Of a DNA stretch of 32,442 bases, positions 8,429 to 14,976 are shown in pieces. The stretch comes from Actinomycetes bacterium (GTDB lineage Bacteria > Actinomycetota > Actinomycetes > Propionibacteriales > Nocardioidaceae). Numbering within the stretch: the first letter of the stretch is position 1; every line of letters starts with the position of its first letter. A program made the translations under genes and the position numbers. The stretch covers positions 1 through 32,442 of the forward strand of contig JAEZEJ010000137.1 of NCBI GenBank assembly GCA_023417775.1. Direction: 5' to 3'. The notes below the pieces were generated by a model. The model did no database searches. It saw only the letters and a list, made by a program, of their open reading frames with translations, and was not told the DNA's origin.

Positions 8429-8959
8429 TCAGCCTCGGTTGCGACGGGCGAGCAACAGCACGACCAGGCCGAGGACCAGGAGCGCGATGGCGCCCAGGAC
8501 GGCGAACAGGCCCACGGTGGTACCGATGTCCGGCAGACCACTGCTCTCGTCCAGGGTGGAGATGTCGACCTTCGACTCGTCGGACTCGATCGACGGCCCG
8601 GGCGGAACAATGCCGGTGCCGGTCGCCACATTGGTCAGCGGATCGCCGCTCAGATCCCGTGCCATGATTGAAAAGGTCCCCATGCAGGCCACCGAGCTGC
8701 CGGGGGCCAGCGCTGCCGACTCATCCGGGCAGGTGATCGCCGAAAGCTCCCCGTGGCCGTTGAACTCCTGCTCCTCGATGGAGACATCGGTGAGCGTCAC
8801 GGTGTCGACATTGTGTGACTGGGAGGAGGCGGTCGCCGCCGAGGCGGCCGGGGCGATGGCGACGGAGACCAGTCCCGCAGCCACCACCGCCATTGCCAGG
8901 AGCAGGGCGCCACAGGCCGAAGACCACCGGTTCCGGCCCAGCTGATGGATATTCCTCAC
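8429..8959 (-). CDS. Surface-anchored protein with one DUF7507/DUF11-like domain and LPDIG tail
   Basis: A 176-residue protein from a GTG at 8959. A basic N-region and hydrophobic signal segment (about 12-42, APAASAA) are followed by one Ig-like repeat: VTLTDVSIEEQEF (near 54), ITCPDESAALAPGSSVACMGTFSI (75-98) and LTNVATGTG (108-116). This is the conserved pattern of DUF11/DUF7507 repeats of cell-surface proteins; its two Cys residues (77, 92) may pair. The C-terminus is LPDIG (142-146), about 24 hydrophobic residues and RRNRG, the layout of a sortase signal with Ile in place of Thr. It may instead be a simple membrane anchor. It is divergent from the GntR gene. Ligand unknown. Confidence 0.8.
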   Translation of the reverse strand: MRNIHQLGRNRWSSACGALLLAMAVVAAGLVSVAIAPAASAATASSQSHNVDTVTLTDVSIEEQEFNGHGELSAITCPDESAALAPGSSVACMGTFSIMARDLSGDPLTNVATGTGIVPPGPSIESDESKVDISTLDESSGLPDIGTTVGLFAVLGAIALLVLGLVVLLLARRNRG

Positions 8960-9035
8960 AACCCGACCCCCAAGGGGAAGGCGACCCGATCGTCGCCGTT
9001 CAGACAGCAGATCCCGATCACCTTAACCCGGAATG

Positions 9036-9149
9036 GGCACGGCCGTGCCGGGAGTACGGGGCGGTGCGCAAGCGCACGAGCGAGGGCGTGATCGACACCG
9101 ACCGGTCGGCACCGGGCCGCACCGCGCGTTGATAAAATGTGTGATACAT
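9036..9149 (+). promoter_or_regulatory. Palindrome-rich control region of the GntR gene
   Basis: The 208-base gap between the divergent surface-protein and GntR genes holds three perfect or near-perfect palindromes: GGCACGGCCGTGCC (9036-9049), GTGCGC-AA-GCGCAC (9064-9077) and CCGACCGGTCGG (9098-9109). A TAAAAT hexamer (9133-9138) suits a -10 box. The ATGTGTGATACAT element (9137-9149) has the outward TGT...ACA symmetry typical of FadR-type GntR operators, so auto-regulation is plausible. A GGAG ribosome site follows at 9159-9162. Confidence 0.5.
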
Positions 9150-9167
9150 CGATGACGAGGAGCACGA

Positions 9168-9866
9168 ATGGCGCACATCACCGACCGCACCGGCACGGCA
9201 CCACGCAGGCAGCAGCTCCCCGAAGAGGTAGCCACCTACGTGCGTGAGCTCATCATCTCCGGTGAGGTGAAGCCCGGTGAGTTTCTGCGGATCGAGCCGA
9301 TCGCGGCGGCCGTGGGCGTCAGTAACACGCCAGTACGAGAGGGGCTGCTGTCACTGCGCAGTCAAGGTTTCGTGCAACTCGCTCCGCGGCGCGGGTTCGT
9401 GGTAGCGCCCTTCAGCGAGGAGGACGTCCGCGACCTCTTCTGGGCGCAGGCGCAGCTCGGTGGTGAGCTCGCCGCTCGCGCCGCCGAGCGCATCAGTCAG
9501 GAGTCGGTCGAGCGTCTCGCGGAGCTCGCGGAGCAATATGAGGAGGCGCTTGGCGCCCGGGACGAGGCGGGCATGGCCGACATCGGCCATCTCTTTCATC
9601 GCGAGATCAACCTGGCTGCCCAGTCGCATCGCCTCGCCCTGCTACTCGGATCGATCGTCCGTCACCTGCCTCACCGCCTCTACGGAACCGTCGATGCCCG
9701 GGCCGATGAGAACCGGAACGATCACTCGTTGTTGGTCGGGGCCATGCGGACCCGTGACGCACGCAAGGCCCGGTCGCTCATGGAGACGCACATCCGCAAG
9801 GTCGGCGAGCAGCTCATCGCCTTGCTCGACGAGCGCGGAGTGTGGGAGGACGACACTCCCGCCTGA
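9168..9866 (+). CDS. GntR family transcriptional regulator, FadR/FCD type
   Basis: A 232-residue DNA-binding regulator. The N-terminal winged helix (about 15-85) shows LPEEVATYVRELIISGEVKPGEFLRIE, then GVSNTPVREGLLSLRSQGFVQLAPRRGFVV, the GntR signature. The C-terminal all-helical FCD domain (about 92-225) includes FHREINLAA (near 144), where Asp/His residues usually bind a metal and a carboxylate ligand. FadR-type members control metabolism of organic acids, fatty acids or amino acids. The start ATG 9168 follows GGAG. The upstream TGTGATACA-like palindrome is a likely own operator. Targets are unknown; the neighbouring surface-protein genes and the upstream acyl-CoA dehydrogenase pair are candidates. 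A strong terminator follows. Confidence 0.9.
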   Translation: MAHITDRTGTAPRRQQLPEEVATYVRELIISGEVKPGEFLRIEPIAAAVGVSNTPVREGLLSLRSQGFVQLAPRRGFVVAPFSEEDVRDLFWAQAQLGGELAARAAERISQESVERLAELAEQYEEALGARDEAGMADIGHLFHREINLAAQSHRLALLLGSIVRHLPHRLYGTVDARADENRNDHSLLVGAMRTRDARKARSLMETHIRKVGEQLIALLDERGVWEDDTPA

Positions 9867-9930
9867 CCCGCCGATTCACCAGGCTCCCTCACACCACAGA
9901 TGGATCGGAGCCGTGCCTAGCCCCGGACAT

Positions 9931-9969
9931 GACGAAGGGCCGCACACCCCCGAGGTGCGGCCCTTCGTC
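9931..9969. terminator. Bidirectional terminator hairpin
   Basis: A perfect 15-base inverted repeat, GACGAAGGGCCGCAC (9931-9945) and GTGCGGCCCTTCGTC (9955-9969), with a 9-base loop. It lies between the convergent GntR gene (ends 9866) and choice-of-anchor G gene (stop at 9980). Its strength and position make it a shared terminator, although no long T-tract follows. Confidence 0.85.
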
Positions 9970-9979
9970 CGGTGAGGGA

Positions 9980-11530
9980 TCAGCTCAGCGCGAGCGGATC
10001 CTCGTCTTCATCGCCCCGTCGCCCGGTGAGCAGATAGCCCAGGCCCAGGAGCACCAGGCCCCCGAAGAACACCGGCGCGAGCAGTTCGACGCCGGTCCGC
10101 GGGAGCGCACCGCCGGGTCCGCGGTCGTCGCCGCCGCCGGGACCGCCGTCGTCACCACCGCAGTCGGTGGTGCAGACGGGGACCTGCGTCGCGGCGGTGT
10201 CGACCAGGCTGTTGCCGAGCAGCAGATCCGCGAGCTGGCCCTCCTCGCCGGTGACCGCGAGCAGCTTGACCCGCAGGGCCGAGATCGAGGCCGCGTGATC
10301 GCTGAGCTCGGCATCACCGTTGTATCGCGCGGCGTACTCGTTCGGGACGTTCACCAGGATCTGCGCGATGCTCGCCAGCGCCTCGGTGAGCTGAGCGAGG
10401 GCCCCCGCCAGCGGATCGGCGAGCTGCTCGAGGGCATTCTGCAGGTTCTCGTTGAGCAGGCCGAGCGCATCGCCGAGGGGGCCGGTGAGCTGATCCAGAG
10501 GCAGGGTCACCGGAGCGCCCCCGCCCGGCGGCGTCACCGTCACCTCCAACTGCTCGAGCAGGTTCTCGACGGTGGTGACGAGGTGGCCCACCAGCTCGGG
10601 GAGCTTCTCGGCCAGCGCCGGGAGGATCGTGTTCAACAGGTCCGTATTCTCGGGCAGGTTGTTGAGATCCATACCGAGGCTCTTGAGCAGGGTCTCCAGG
10701 TCCACGACGATCGACCCGGAGGCGAGGTCGAAGGAGATGCCGCTGTCCGTCGTGCTCTCGATGCCCTCGCTGATGGCATTCAGTCCGGACACCTCGATCG
10801 TGCCGAGCTCGGGGAGGTCGGCACAGGCCGTGTCCGGAAGCCGCAGGATGCCCAGGAGGGTGCTGCACAGGGCGGTGCCGCTGATCTCGAGGGTCTCGGG
10901 GAGCTGATCCTCACCGGCGCCGAGACCGTTCGACACGGCGGCGAGGGCGGGCACCTCCAGCACGAGCCGTGATCCCGCGAGCGAGTACCCCCGTGACAGC
11001 TCACTCGACGCGTTCTCGTAACGAGCCTGCGAGGTCACCGCTCCGAGCTCGAGGCGCAGGTCGGCGATGTACTCGGTGAGCGGTTCGAGGGCCCCGCCCG
11101 AGAGCGCGAGGGTGGCATTGCTGGTGGCCGGCTGCGACTCGCCACCGACGTGGATGATGCCGTCCTTCGTCACCGCGCCGCTGGCGGCATAGGCGAGACC
11201 GGACTGACCGGTCTGCGCATAGGATCCGACCGCGCCGATCTCGCTGTCGAGGAGGGTGTCGCCGACCGGGATGGTCAGCCGGTCGAGGGCCTGCAGCGGG
11301 CTCTCGGTGAACTGCTCTCCACCATCGGGGAAGCGCGAGGACGCGCCCTCCTCCTCGATGCCGTCGCCGACGATGTTGACCAGCTCGCCGAGGGCGTTCT
11401 TGCCGGCCACGAACTGCGACTCGGCGTAGGACGAATAGGCGACGGACTCCTCGGCCGTCGCGGGGAGCGGCGCCAGGACGAGCGCCGCGCCGAGGCTCGC
11501 GGCCAGCAGGCCGGATCCGAGATACCTCAT
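9980..11530 (-). CDS. Choice-of-anchor G family surface protein with LPRTG sorting signal
   Basis: A 516-residue exported protein starting at ATG 11530 behind an AAAGG site; the frame extends 17 codons upstream without signal-peptide character. Residues 1-28 are a signal peptide (hydrophobic core, PATA cleavage region). The long middle part is rich in Leu/Ala/Gly amphipathic stretches (for example ELVGHLVTTVENLLEQL) and matches the actinobacterial choice-of-anchor G family. A Gly/Asp-rich linker precedes LPRTG (476-480), a membrane helix and RR, the canonical sortase signal. Eleven unusual acidic residues and more (GDEDEDPLALS) trail the RR. The protein should be covalently fixed to peptidoglycan by a sortase encoded elsewhere; none is in this window. 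Function unknown. Confidence 0.88.
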   Translation of the reverse strand: MRYLGSGLLAASLGAALVLAPLPATAEESVAYSSYAESQFVAGKNALGELVNIVGDGIEEEGASSRFPDGGEQFTESPLQALDRLTIPVGDTLLDSEIGAVGSYAQTGQSGLAYAASGAVTKDGIIHVGGESQPATSNATLALSGGALEPLTEYIADLRLELGAVTSQARYENASSELSRGYSLAGSRLVLEVPALAAVSNGLGAGEDQLPETLEISGTALCSTLLGILRLPDTACADLPELGTIEVSGLNAISEGIESTTDSGISFDLASGSIVVDLETLLKSLGMDLNNLPENTDLLNTILPALAEKLPELVGHLVTTVENLLEQLEVTVTPPGGGAPVTLPLDQLTGPLGDALGLLNENLQNALEQLADPLAGALAQLTEALASIAQILVNVPNEYAARYNGDAELSDHAASISALRVKLLAVTGEEGQLADLLLGNSLVDTAATQVPVCTTDCGGDDGGPGGGDDRGPGGALPRTGVELLAPVFFGGLVLLGLGYLLTGRRGDEDEDPLALS

Positions 11531-11619
11531 ATGTGTGCCTTTGTGCGAGAACGGACTGATGACCGCCTCAACGACGCACACCGGCGAAGGTTACGCAGGT
11601 CACATCGGCCTGCCGAGCC

Positions 11620-12312
11620 TCAACGCCCCCGCAGGACCTCGGTGACCTTCTTCGCCGTGGCCTTGGCGGAGCCCGGATTCTGTCCGGTCACCAAAGTGCC
11701 GTCGACCACGGTATAGGGGGCGAAGGGCAGGAGCCCCTTCTCGTAGCGGGCGCCGCGCTCCTTGGCCTTCTCCTCGGCGTTGTACGGCACCAGCTTGTCC
11801 ACCCGCGCCAGGATCTCCTCCCGCCAGGCGAATCCGGTCATGGCCCGCCCGGCGATGAGATAGGAGCCGTCGGAGAGCCGGGTGTTCAGCAGTCCGCAGT
11901 AGCCGTGGCAGACCGAGGAGACCACGGCACCGCGCTCGAAGAGCTCCCGGGTGATCCGCTGGAGGCCTTCGCTGTTCGGGAAGTCGTACATGACGGCGTG
12001 ACCGCCGGTGAAGTAGATGGCGTCGTAGTCGGCGGAGTCGATGTCCTCGGGACGCAGCGTGTTCTCCAGTAGCGCCATCCTGGCCGGATCGGCCCGCCAC
12101 GCCTTCGCGGTCTTGTCGTCATTGGGGAATTTCAGCGATCGGGGCTCCAGGGGCGAGACGCCGCCGGCCGGGCTGACGATGGACTGTTCGAAGCCGTGCT
12201 CCTCGAAGACTTCCCAGGCATGGGTCAGCTCCGACAGCCAGAGACCGGTCCGATGTGAAGGGTCCTCGTAGCGACCGACATTGGTCACGACGTGCAGGAT
12301 GCGCTGGGTCAT
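11620..12312 (-). CDS. Type 1 glutamine amidotransferase-like protein, DJ-1/PfpI (Hsp31-like)
   Basis: A 230-residue DJ-1/PfpI fold protein. Key residues are visible: Glu28 in GLWLSELTHA, the nucleophile elbow VSSVCHGYCGLL with Cys135-His136, and FTGGHAVMYDFPN (101-113). The N-terminal ILHVVTNVGRYEDPSHRTGLWLSE matches the Hsp31/YedU-like subgroup that acts as glyoxalase III or chaperone against methylglyoxal stress; this is family knowledge, not shown here. The start ATG 12312 is preceded by GAGGAG at good spacing; the longer open frame upstream is not protein-like. A 14-base palindrome lies about 130 bases upstream. The gene stands alone, so the partner pathway is unclear. Confidence 0.88.
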   Translation of the reverse strand: MTQRILHVVTNVGRYEDPSHRTGLWLSELTHAWEVFEEHGFEQSIVSPAGGVSPLEPRSLKFPNDDKTAKAWRADPARMALLENTLRPEDIDSADYDAIYFTGGHAVMYDFPNSEGLQRITRELFERGAVVSSVCHGYCGLLNTRLSDGSYLIAGRAMTGFAWREEILARVDKLVPYNAEEKAKERGARYEKGLLPFAPYTVVDGTLVTGQNPGSAKATAKKVTEVLRGR

Positions 12313-12444
12313 GGGGGTCTCCTCGGGAGGGAGGCAGGAGGTCTGCGCTCCAGTCTCGCCTGCCCGGCGACCGGCCGCTCCTCGACCGGCGTGGACGACG
12401 AGGAGACTTCTTCCCCCTCGCCTGCTGCGCCGGATGACCTGCGG

Positions 12445-12458
12445 CCGGATCGATCCGG
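12445..12458. promoter_or_regulatory. 14-base perfect palindrome upstream of the DJ-1-like gene
   Basis: CCGGATCGATCCGG is perfectly symmetric and lies in the 161-base gap between the DJ-1-like gene and the small membrane gene. It could be an operator or a very short hairpin. No regulator can be linked to it. Confidence 0.3.
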
Positions 12459-12473
12459 TGGGACGCTGGGCAC

Positions 12474-12638
12474 TCAGCGGGAACGCCCCCGCCGGGCCAG
12501 CAAGAGATCCGCCTCGGCACGCCGGCGTGCTGCCGCCGATCGCCCCCGGCGGAACCACGCCGCCAGCAGGAGCAGAGCCGCGCCCACCGCCGCCACGAGC
12601 ATGCCCAGCAGGAGAGCGGGCGCCACATCCGACGGCAT
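12474..12638 (-). CDS. Small single-pass membrane protein
   Basis: A 54-residue open frame: MPSDVAPALLLGMLVAAVG begins a hydrophobic helix of about 23 residues (7-29), followed by a strongly basic tail (FRRGRSAAARRRAEADLLLARRGRSR) that should sit in the cytoplasm under the positive-inside rule. No family is recognised. The hydrophobic-then-basic composition and an ATG after a weak GGAG-like site argue for a real gene; short length and lack of neighbours argue caution. It is the first reading frame upstream of the DJ-1-like gene on the same strand. Confidence 0.45.
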   Translation of the reverse strand: MPSDVAPALLLGMLVAAVGAALLLLAAWFRRGRSAAARRRAEADLLLARRGRSR

Positions 12639-12810
12639 GGCTCCATTCTCACAGGCGCGGATCGCGCCGCACAGGCATCTGCAGCCGCTGATGCGTCTGC
12701 GGCTCCTGCTATCGGCGACGAAGAATCCCTGGTCTCCGGGCCGACAAGCGGAAACCCCCGGTCTCCAGAGGGCTTCCGATGGCGGAGGCAAGCCTCCTCA
12801 TCACCGGGAC

Positions 12811-12853
12811 AACGAAGAAACCAGCGCACCTCCGAGACCCGGAAATACGCTGG
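12811..12853 (-). terminator. Rho-independent terminator of tRNA-Ser
   Basis: Read on the minus strand, CCAGCG (12853-12848) pairs with CGCTGG (12826-12821) and is followed at once by TTTCTTCGTT. It lies about 16 bases downstream of the tRNA 3' end, where a tRNA terminator is expected. Confidence 0.6.
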
Positions 12854-12868
12854 CTCCTTGCTGCGCAG

Positions 12869-12953
12869 CGGAGGATAGGGGATTCGAACCCCTGAGAGCT
12901 TTCACTCAACCCGCTTTCCAAGCGAGCGCACTAGGCCACTATGCGAATCCTCC
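12869..12953 (-). tRNA. tRNA-Ser, anticodon GGA
   Basis: The minus strand folds as a class II tRNA. The acceptor stem is GGAGGAT paired with ATCCTCC (12947-12953 and 12870-12876), with G discriminator at 12869. The D region TAGTGGCCTAGTGCGC, the anticodon arm CGCTTGGAAAGCG with GGA in the loop, an extended variable arm (GGGTTGAGTGAAAGCTCTC) and the T arm GGGGTTCGAATCCCC are all present. It decodes UCC (and UCU). CCA is not encoded. Confidence 0.97.
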
Positions 12954-13024
12954 GCCGACGATCGTACCGGTGCCGGCCAGGAGCCCCGGAATCGGCCCCG
13001 CGGACACCGCTGGACCCCGGCACG

Positions 13025-13030
13025 TATGAT
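13025..13030 (+). promoter_or_regulatory. -10 box of the SRP RNA gene
   Basis: TATGAT (13025-13030) closely matches the actinobacterial -10 consensus. It lies just upstream of the predicted 5' end of the SRP RNA. No convincing -35 is seen; GGACAC at 13002 has the right 17-base spacing but is a weak match. Confidence 0.6.
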
Positions 13031-13033
13031 GGG

Positions 13034-13123
13034 CTCAGCCCCTCGCGTGGCGGCACATCACCCAACTCCCCCAGGGCAGGAATGCAGCAAGGGTCAGTGG
13101 TCCCTGCCGGGTGCGCGAGGGGT
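13034..13123 (+). ncRNA. ffs: Bacterial small signal recognition particle RNA (4.5S)
   Basis: The segment folds into the long SRP RNA hairpin: the 5' arm AGCCCCTCGCG (from 13036) pairs with CGCGAGGGGTC (to 13123). The conserved Ffh-binding apex GGGCAGGAATGCAGCAAGGG (13074-13093) is present, including the GGAA tetraloop and the symmetric and asymmetric internal loops. It works with Ffh in co-translational membrane targeting. Its 3' end almost touches the stop codon of the convergent GNAT gene at 13126. The exact 5' end is estimated. Confidence 0.92.
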
Positions 13124-13125
13124 CT

Positions 13126-13548
13126 TCACGTCTCCGGGCGCCACACCATGCCGATACTGTGCGGCGCCGAGGGCACGAAGCCGAGGGCCTCGTAGAGCCG
13201 TCGGCCCGGGGCATCGGCGAGCAGGGTCACATAGGCCTCGCGCGGAGCACGGGCAGCGATATCGTCCAGCAGCCATTGCACGACACGACGCCCCAGACCG
13301 CGGCGCTGGTACCGCGGGTCGGTGGCGATGTCGGCCAGATGGAAGTACCAGCCCCCGTCGCCGATCGTCCGCCCCATCGCGACCACGTCTCCCGACCCGG
13401 CATCGCGGACATGGCAGAAGGACCAGCTCGCGGTCAGCACCGGCGCCCCCTGGTCGGGGCGCTTGGGTGACAGGCCGGATGCGGCGCGCAGCCGCAGGTA
13501 GTCCTCCAGCGGAGGCGGGTGCGCGACGAGCTCGAGTCCATCGTCCAT
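13126..13548 (-). CDS. GNAT family N-acetyltransferase
   Basis: A 140-residue acetyltransferase. The GNAT core is visible: VVAMGRTIGDGGWYFHLADIATDPRYQRRGLGRRVVQWLL (about 55-94), with QRRGLG as the acetyl-CoA pyrophosphate loop (motif A), then YVTLLADAPGRRLYEALGFVPS (105-126) as motif B with the usual ALGF. It transfers an acetyl group to an amine; the substrate is unknown. The ATG at 13548 is preceded by a GACGAT hexamer exactly 6 bases upstream on the minus strand, so the message may be leaderless. It converges on the SRP RNA gene with only 2 bases between them. Confidence 0.88.
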   Translation of the reverse strand: MDDGLELVAHPPPLEDYLRLRAASGLSPKRPDQGAPVLTASWSFCHVRDAGSGDVVAMGRTIGDGGWYFHLADIATDPRYQRRGLGRRVVQWLLDDIAARAPREAYVTLLADAPGRRLYEALGFVPSAPHSIGMVWRPET

Positions 13549-13607
13549 GCGTTCATCGTCTCAGCACCGACGCCGCACGGCGTCGCTCCCGCGCGCGACC
13601 GACCACC

Positions 13608-13613
13608 TAGACT
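13608..13613 (+). promoter_or_regulatory. -10 box of an apparently leaderless transcript
   Basis: TAGACT lies 6 bases before the GTG at 13620. With the usual 6-8 base distance from -10 to transcription start, the message would begin at or next to the start codon. No ribosome binding site is seen. Confidence 0.6.
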
Positions 13614-13619
13614 GGCCGC

Positions 13620-13925
13620 GTGATCTTCCGACGCGTGGGGGACGGTCGGCCGTACCCGGAACACCAGCTGACCCAGAGCGACTGGGCGCAGATCTCGCCG
13701 ACCCAGGTCCGCCTCGACGATCTCACCACCACCAAGAAGGAACTCGACCTCGCCACCCTCCTGGATGAGGACTCCACCTACTTCGGCGACCTGTTCGCCC
13801 ATGTCGTGAGCTGGCGCGGCGAGCTATTCCTCGAGGACGGCCTGCACCGGGCCCTCCGTGCCGCCCTGCAACAGCGCACCATGCTGCACGCGCGCGTCTA
13901 CACTCCCGGAGGCAAGAAGTCGTGA
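13620..13925 (+). CDS. Conserved small actinobacterial protein, Rv0430-like (VapB-antitoxin-type annotation)
   Basis: A 101-residue soluble protein starting MIFRRVGDGRPYPEHQ, with VRLDDLTTTKKELDLATLLDEDSTYFGDLFAHVV in the middle and FLEDGLHRALRAALQQRTMLHARV near the end. The length, sequence pattern and coupling to a LytR_C gene match Mycobacterium tuberculosis Rv0430, which sits before Rv0431. Such proteins are often labelled VapB-family antitoxins, but no toxin gene is nearby, so that label is doubtful. The GTG start follows TAGACT by 6 bases, and its stop overlaps the next start (GTGA at 13922-13925). Function unknown. Confidence 0.75.
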   Translation: MIFRRVGDGRPYPEHQLTQSDWAQISPTQVRLDDLTTTKKELDLATLLDEDSTYFGDLFAHVVSWRGELFLEDGLHRALRAALQQRTMLHARVYTPGGKKS

Positions 13926-14452
13926 ACCGGCTCCAGCAGTCCCTGGTCATCGTCGGCACCGCCGTCGTCTTCATCGGCGGCACCGCCCTCGGCACACGAC
14001 TCCTGTTCGCCCCGACCGGGGCGGAGTCCGAGGACATCGCCACCTGCGAGACGCAGTCGATCGCGGCGGGCGATGCCGTCCGCAGCGGCATGATCACCGT
14101 CGATATCTTCAACGCCGGCGACACCGCCGGACTCGCCAACCGCGTCCGCATCAATCTCGAGGACCGCGGCTTCCTCGGCGGACGGATCGGCAACAGCGGC
14201 AGCGACGTCTCGCCTGCCAATGTCGCCATCCTCACCGACGACCCGGAGGACCCCACCGTTCAACTGGTGGCGAGCCAGTTCAACGGCGATGTCGAGTTCG
14301 CGACACCCGATATCGACACCGAGGACGCCGTCACCGTCATCCTCGGCAGCGGCTATCAGGATCTGCGGGCCGATGCGCCCACCGAGATCCAGGCCGGCCA
14401 GGACACCACCGTCTGCGTGCCGACCATCGACCTCGAGAATCCCGAGGGCTAA
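13922..14452 (+). CDS. LytR C-terminal domain membrane protein, VirR (Rv0431)-like
   Basis: A 176-residue protein with one N-terminal membrane anchor (about 8-30: SLVIVGTAVVFIGGTALGTRLLF) and an extracytoplasmic LytR_C domain (about 58-168), recognisable by VDIFNAGDTAGLANRVRINLEDRGF and VTVILGSGYQDL. The start is a GTG overlapping the upstream stop by four bases. LytR_C proteins accompany LCP cell-wall ligases; the M. tuberculosis homologue VirR affects envelope integrity and vesicle release, which is family knowledge. Two Cys residues (about 42 and 165) could form a disulfide. A perfect palindrome 135 bases downstream may end transcription. Confidence 0.8.
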   Translation: MNRLQQSLVIVGTAVVFIGGTALGTRLLFAPTGAESEDIATCETQSIAAGDAVRSGMITVDIFNAGDTAGLANRVRINLEDRGFLGGRIGNSGSDVSPANVAILTDDPEDPTVQLVASQFNGDVEFATPDIDTEDAVTVILGSGYQDLRADAPTEIQAGQDTTVCVPTIDLENPEG

Positions 14453-14586
14453 GACCCCGGCGCAGCCGAGCCAAGAGACCGACTCGAACCGCCCCCGGAC
14501 GACGGTCCTGTCGACAGAGCCGCGACACGGCTCGCTCGATGACGGATGCGGTTCTGGAGCCGATGTCCGCTTACCCGACCCCGGGT

Positions 14587-14637
14587 CCGGTGAGCTGTCC
14601 CGCACCTGACCGCCCGCGGTACGGGACAGCTCACCGG
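14587..14637. repeat. Perfect 16-base inverted repeat, same family as the 22192 element
   Basis: CCGGTGAGCTGTCCCG (14587-14602) and CGGGACAGCTCACCGG (14622-14637) are exact reverse complements around a 19-base loop. The left arm, extended to GGTGAGCTGTCCCGCACC, matches 16 of 18 bases of the arm at 22193-22210 and shares the GGTGAGCTRTC core with the tandem array at 8203-8398. It may be a terminator or a REP-like element. Confidence 0.85.
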
Positions 14638-14797
14638 GATGACCCGTGGATGCGGGGAGCACACGTTCCCGACGATCCTGCGATCGGTGGCGACGGTGGC
14701 GAGGGGATCATCCCCCCGCTTGTGCGGGGAGCAGCGGGACCGGCAGGCCCGATCGGACCGATGATCGAGGATCATCCCCGCTCCTGCGGGGATCACC
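14637..14797 (+). CRISPR. Degenerate type I-E CRISPR-like array remnant (three repeats), no cas genes
   Basis: The unit at 14769-14797 begins GGATCATCCCCGCTCCTGCG and continues GGGATCACC, which fits the actinobacterial type I-E repeat (GGATCAnCCCCGC, loop, GCGGGGAnCAC, 28-29 bases). A second unit at 14705-14734 has the same ends and stem (CCCCGC-TTGT-GCGGGG) but two extra C. A third, more decayed unit (GGATGACCCGTGGATGCG then GGGAGCAC) is at 14637-14662. Spacer-like segments are about 42 and 34 bases, against the usual 32-33. The mutations, irregular spacing and lack of cas genes indicate a relic or chance-assembled solitary array rather than an active one. Confidence 0.55.
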
Positions 14798-14927
14798 TTG
14801 TTGGCCTGGGCAAATGCAGGCGGTCAACCGGTTTCGGCATCACTTTTCTACCACGCACACGACCACCGCGAAGGGGTGTGGATGAACGCAGAAAGTGTCG
14901 TCGGGATCACCTAGAGTAGGAACCATA

Positions 14928-14943
14928 TCGAACACACGTTCGG
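14928..14943. promoter_or_regulatory. LexA SOS box
   Basis: TCGAACACACGTTCGG contains the exact mycobacterial/actinobacterial LexA half-sites CGAAC-N4-GTTCG (14929-14942). It is 34 bases upstream of the DUF222/HNH start. LexA would block this promoter until DNA damage. Confidence 0.85.
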
Positions 14944-14976
14944 TACGATGGTTCTTCTTGTGAGGGGGTGAGACCG

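Larger units (their letters stand above)
14453..14976. other. Non-coding 524-base region with palindrome, CRISPR-like relic and SOS box
   Basis: No credible gene is seen between the LytR_C gene and the DUF222/HNH gene. From left to right it holds about 130 featureless bases, a perfect 16-base inverted repeat (14587-14637), three degenerate repeat units of type I-E CRISPR character (14637-14797), about 130 featureless bases and an SOS box (14928-14943). Confidence 0.7.

Noticed and set aside
13620..13925. VapBC toxin-antitoxin locus
   Set aside because: The only adjacent coupled gene is a LytR_C membrane protein, not a PIN-domain toxin.
14637..14797. An active CRISPR-Cas system
   Set aside because: Only three degenerate repeats with irregular spacing exist and no cas gene occurs in the window, so only a relic is reported.
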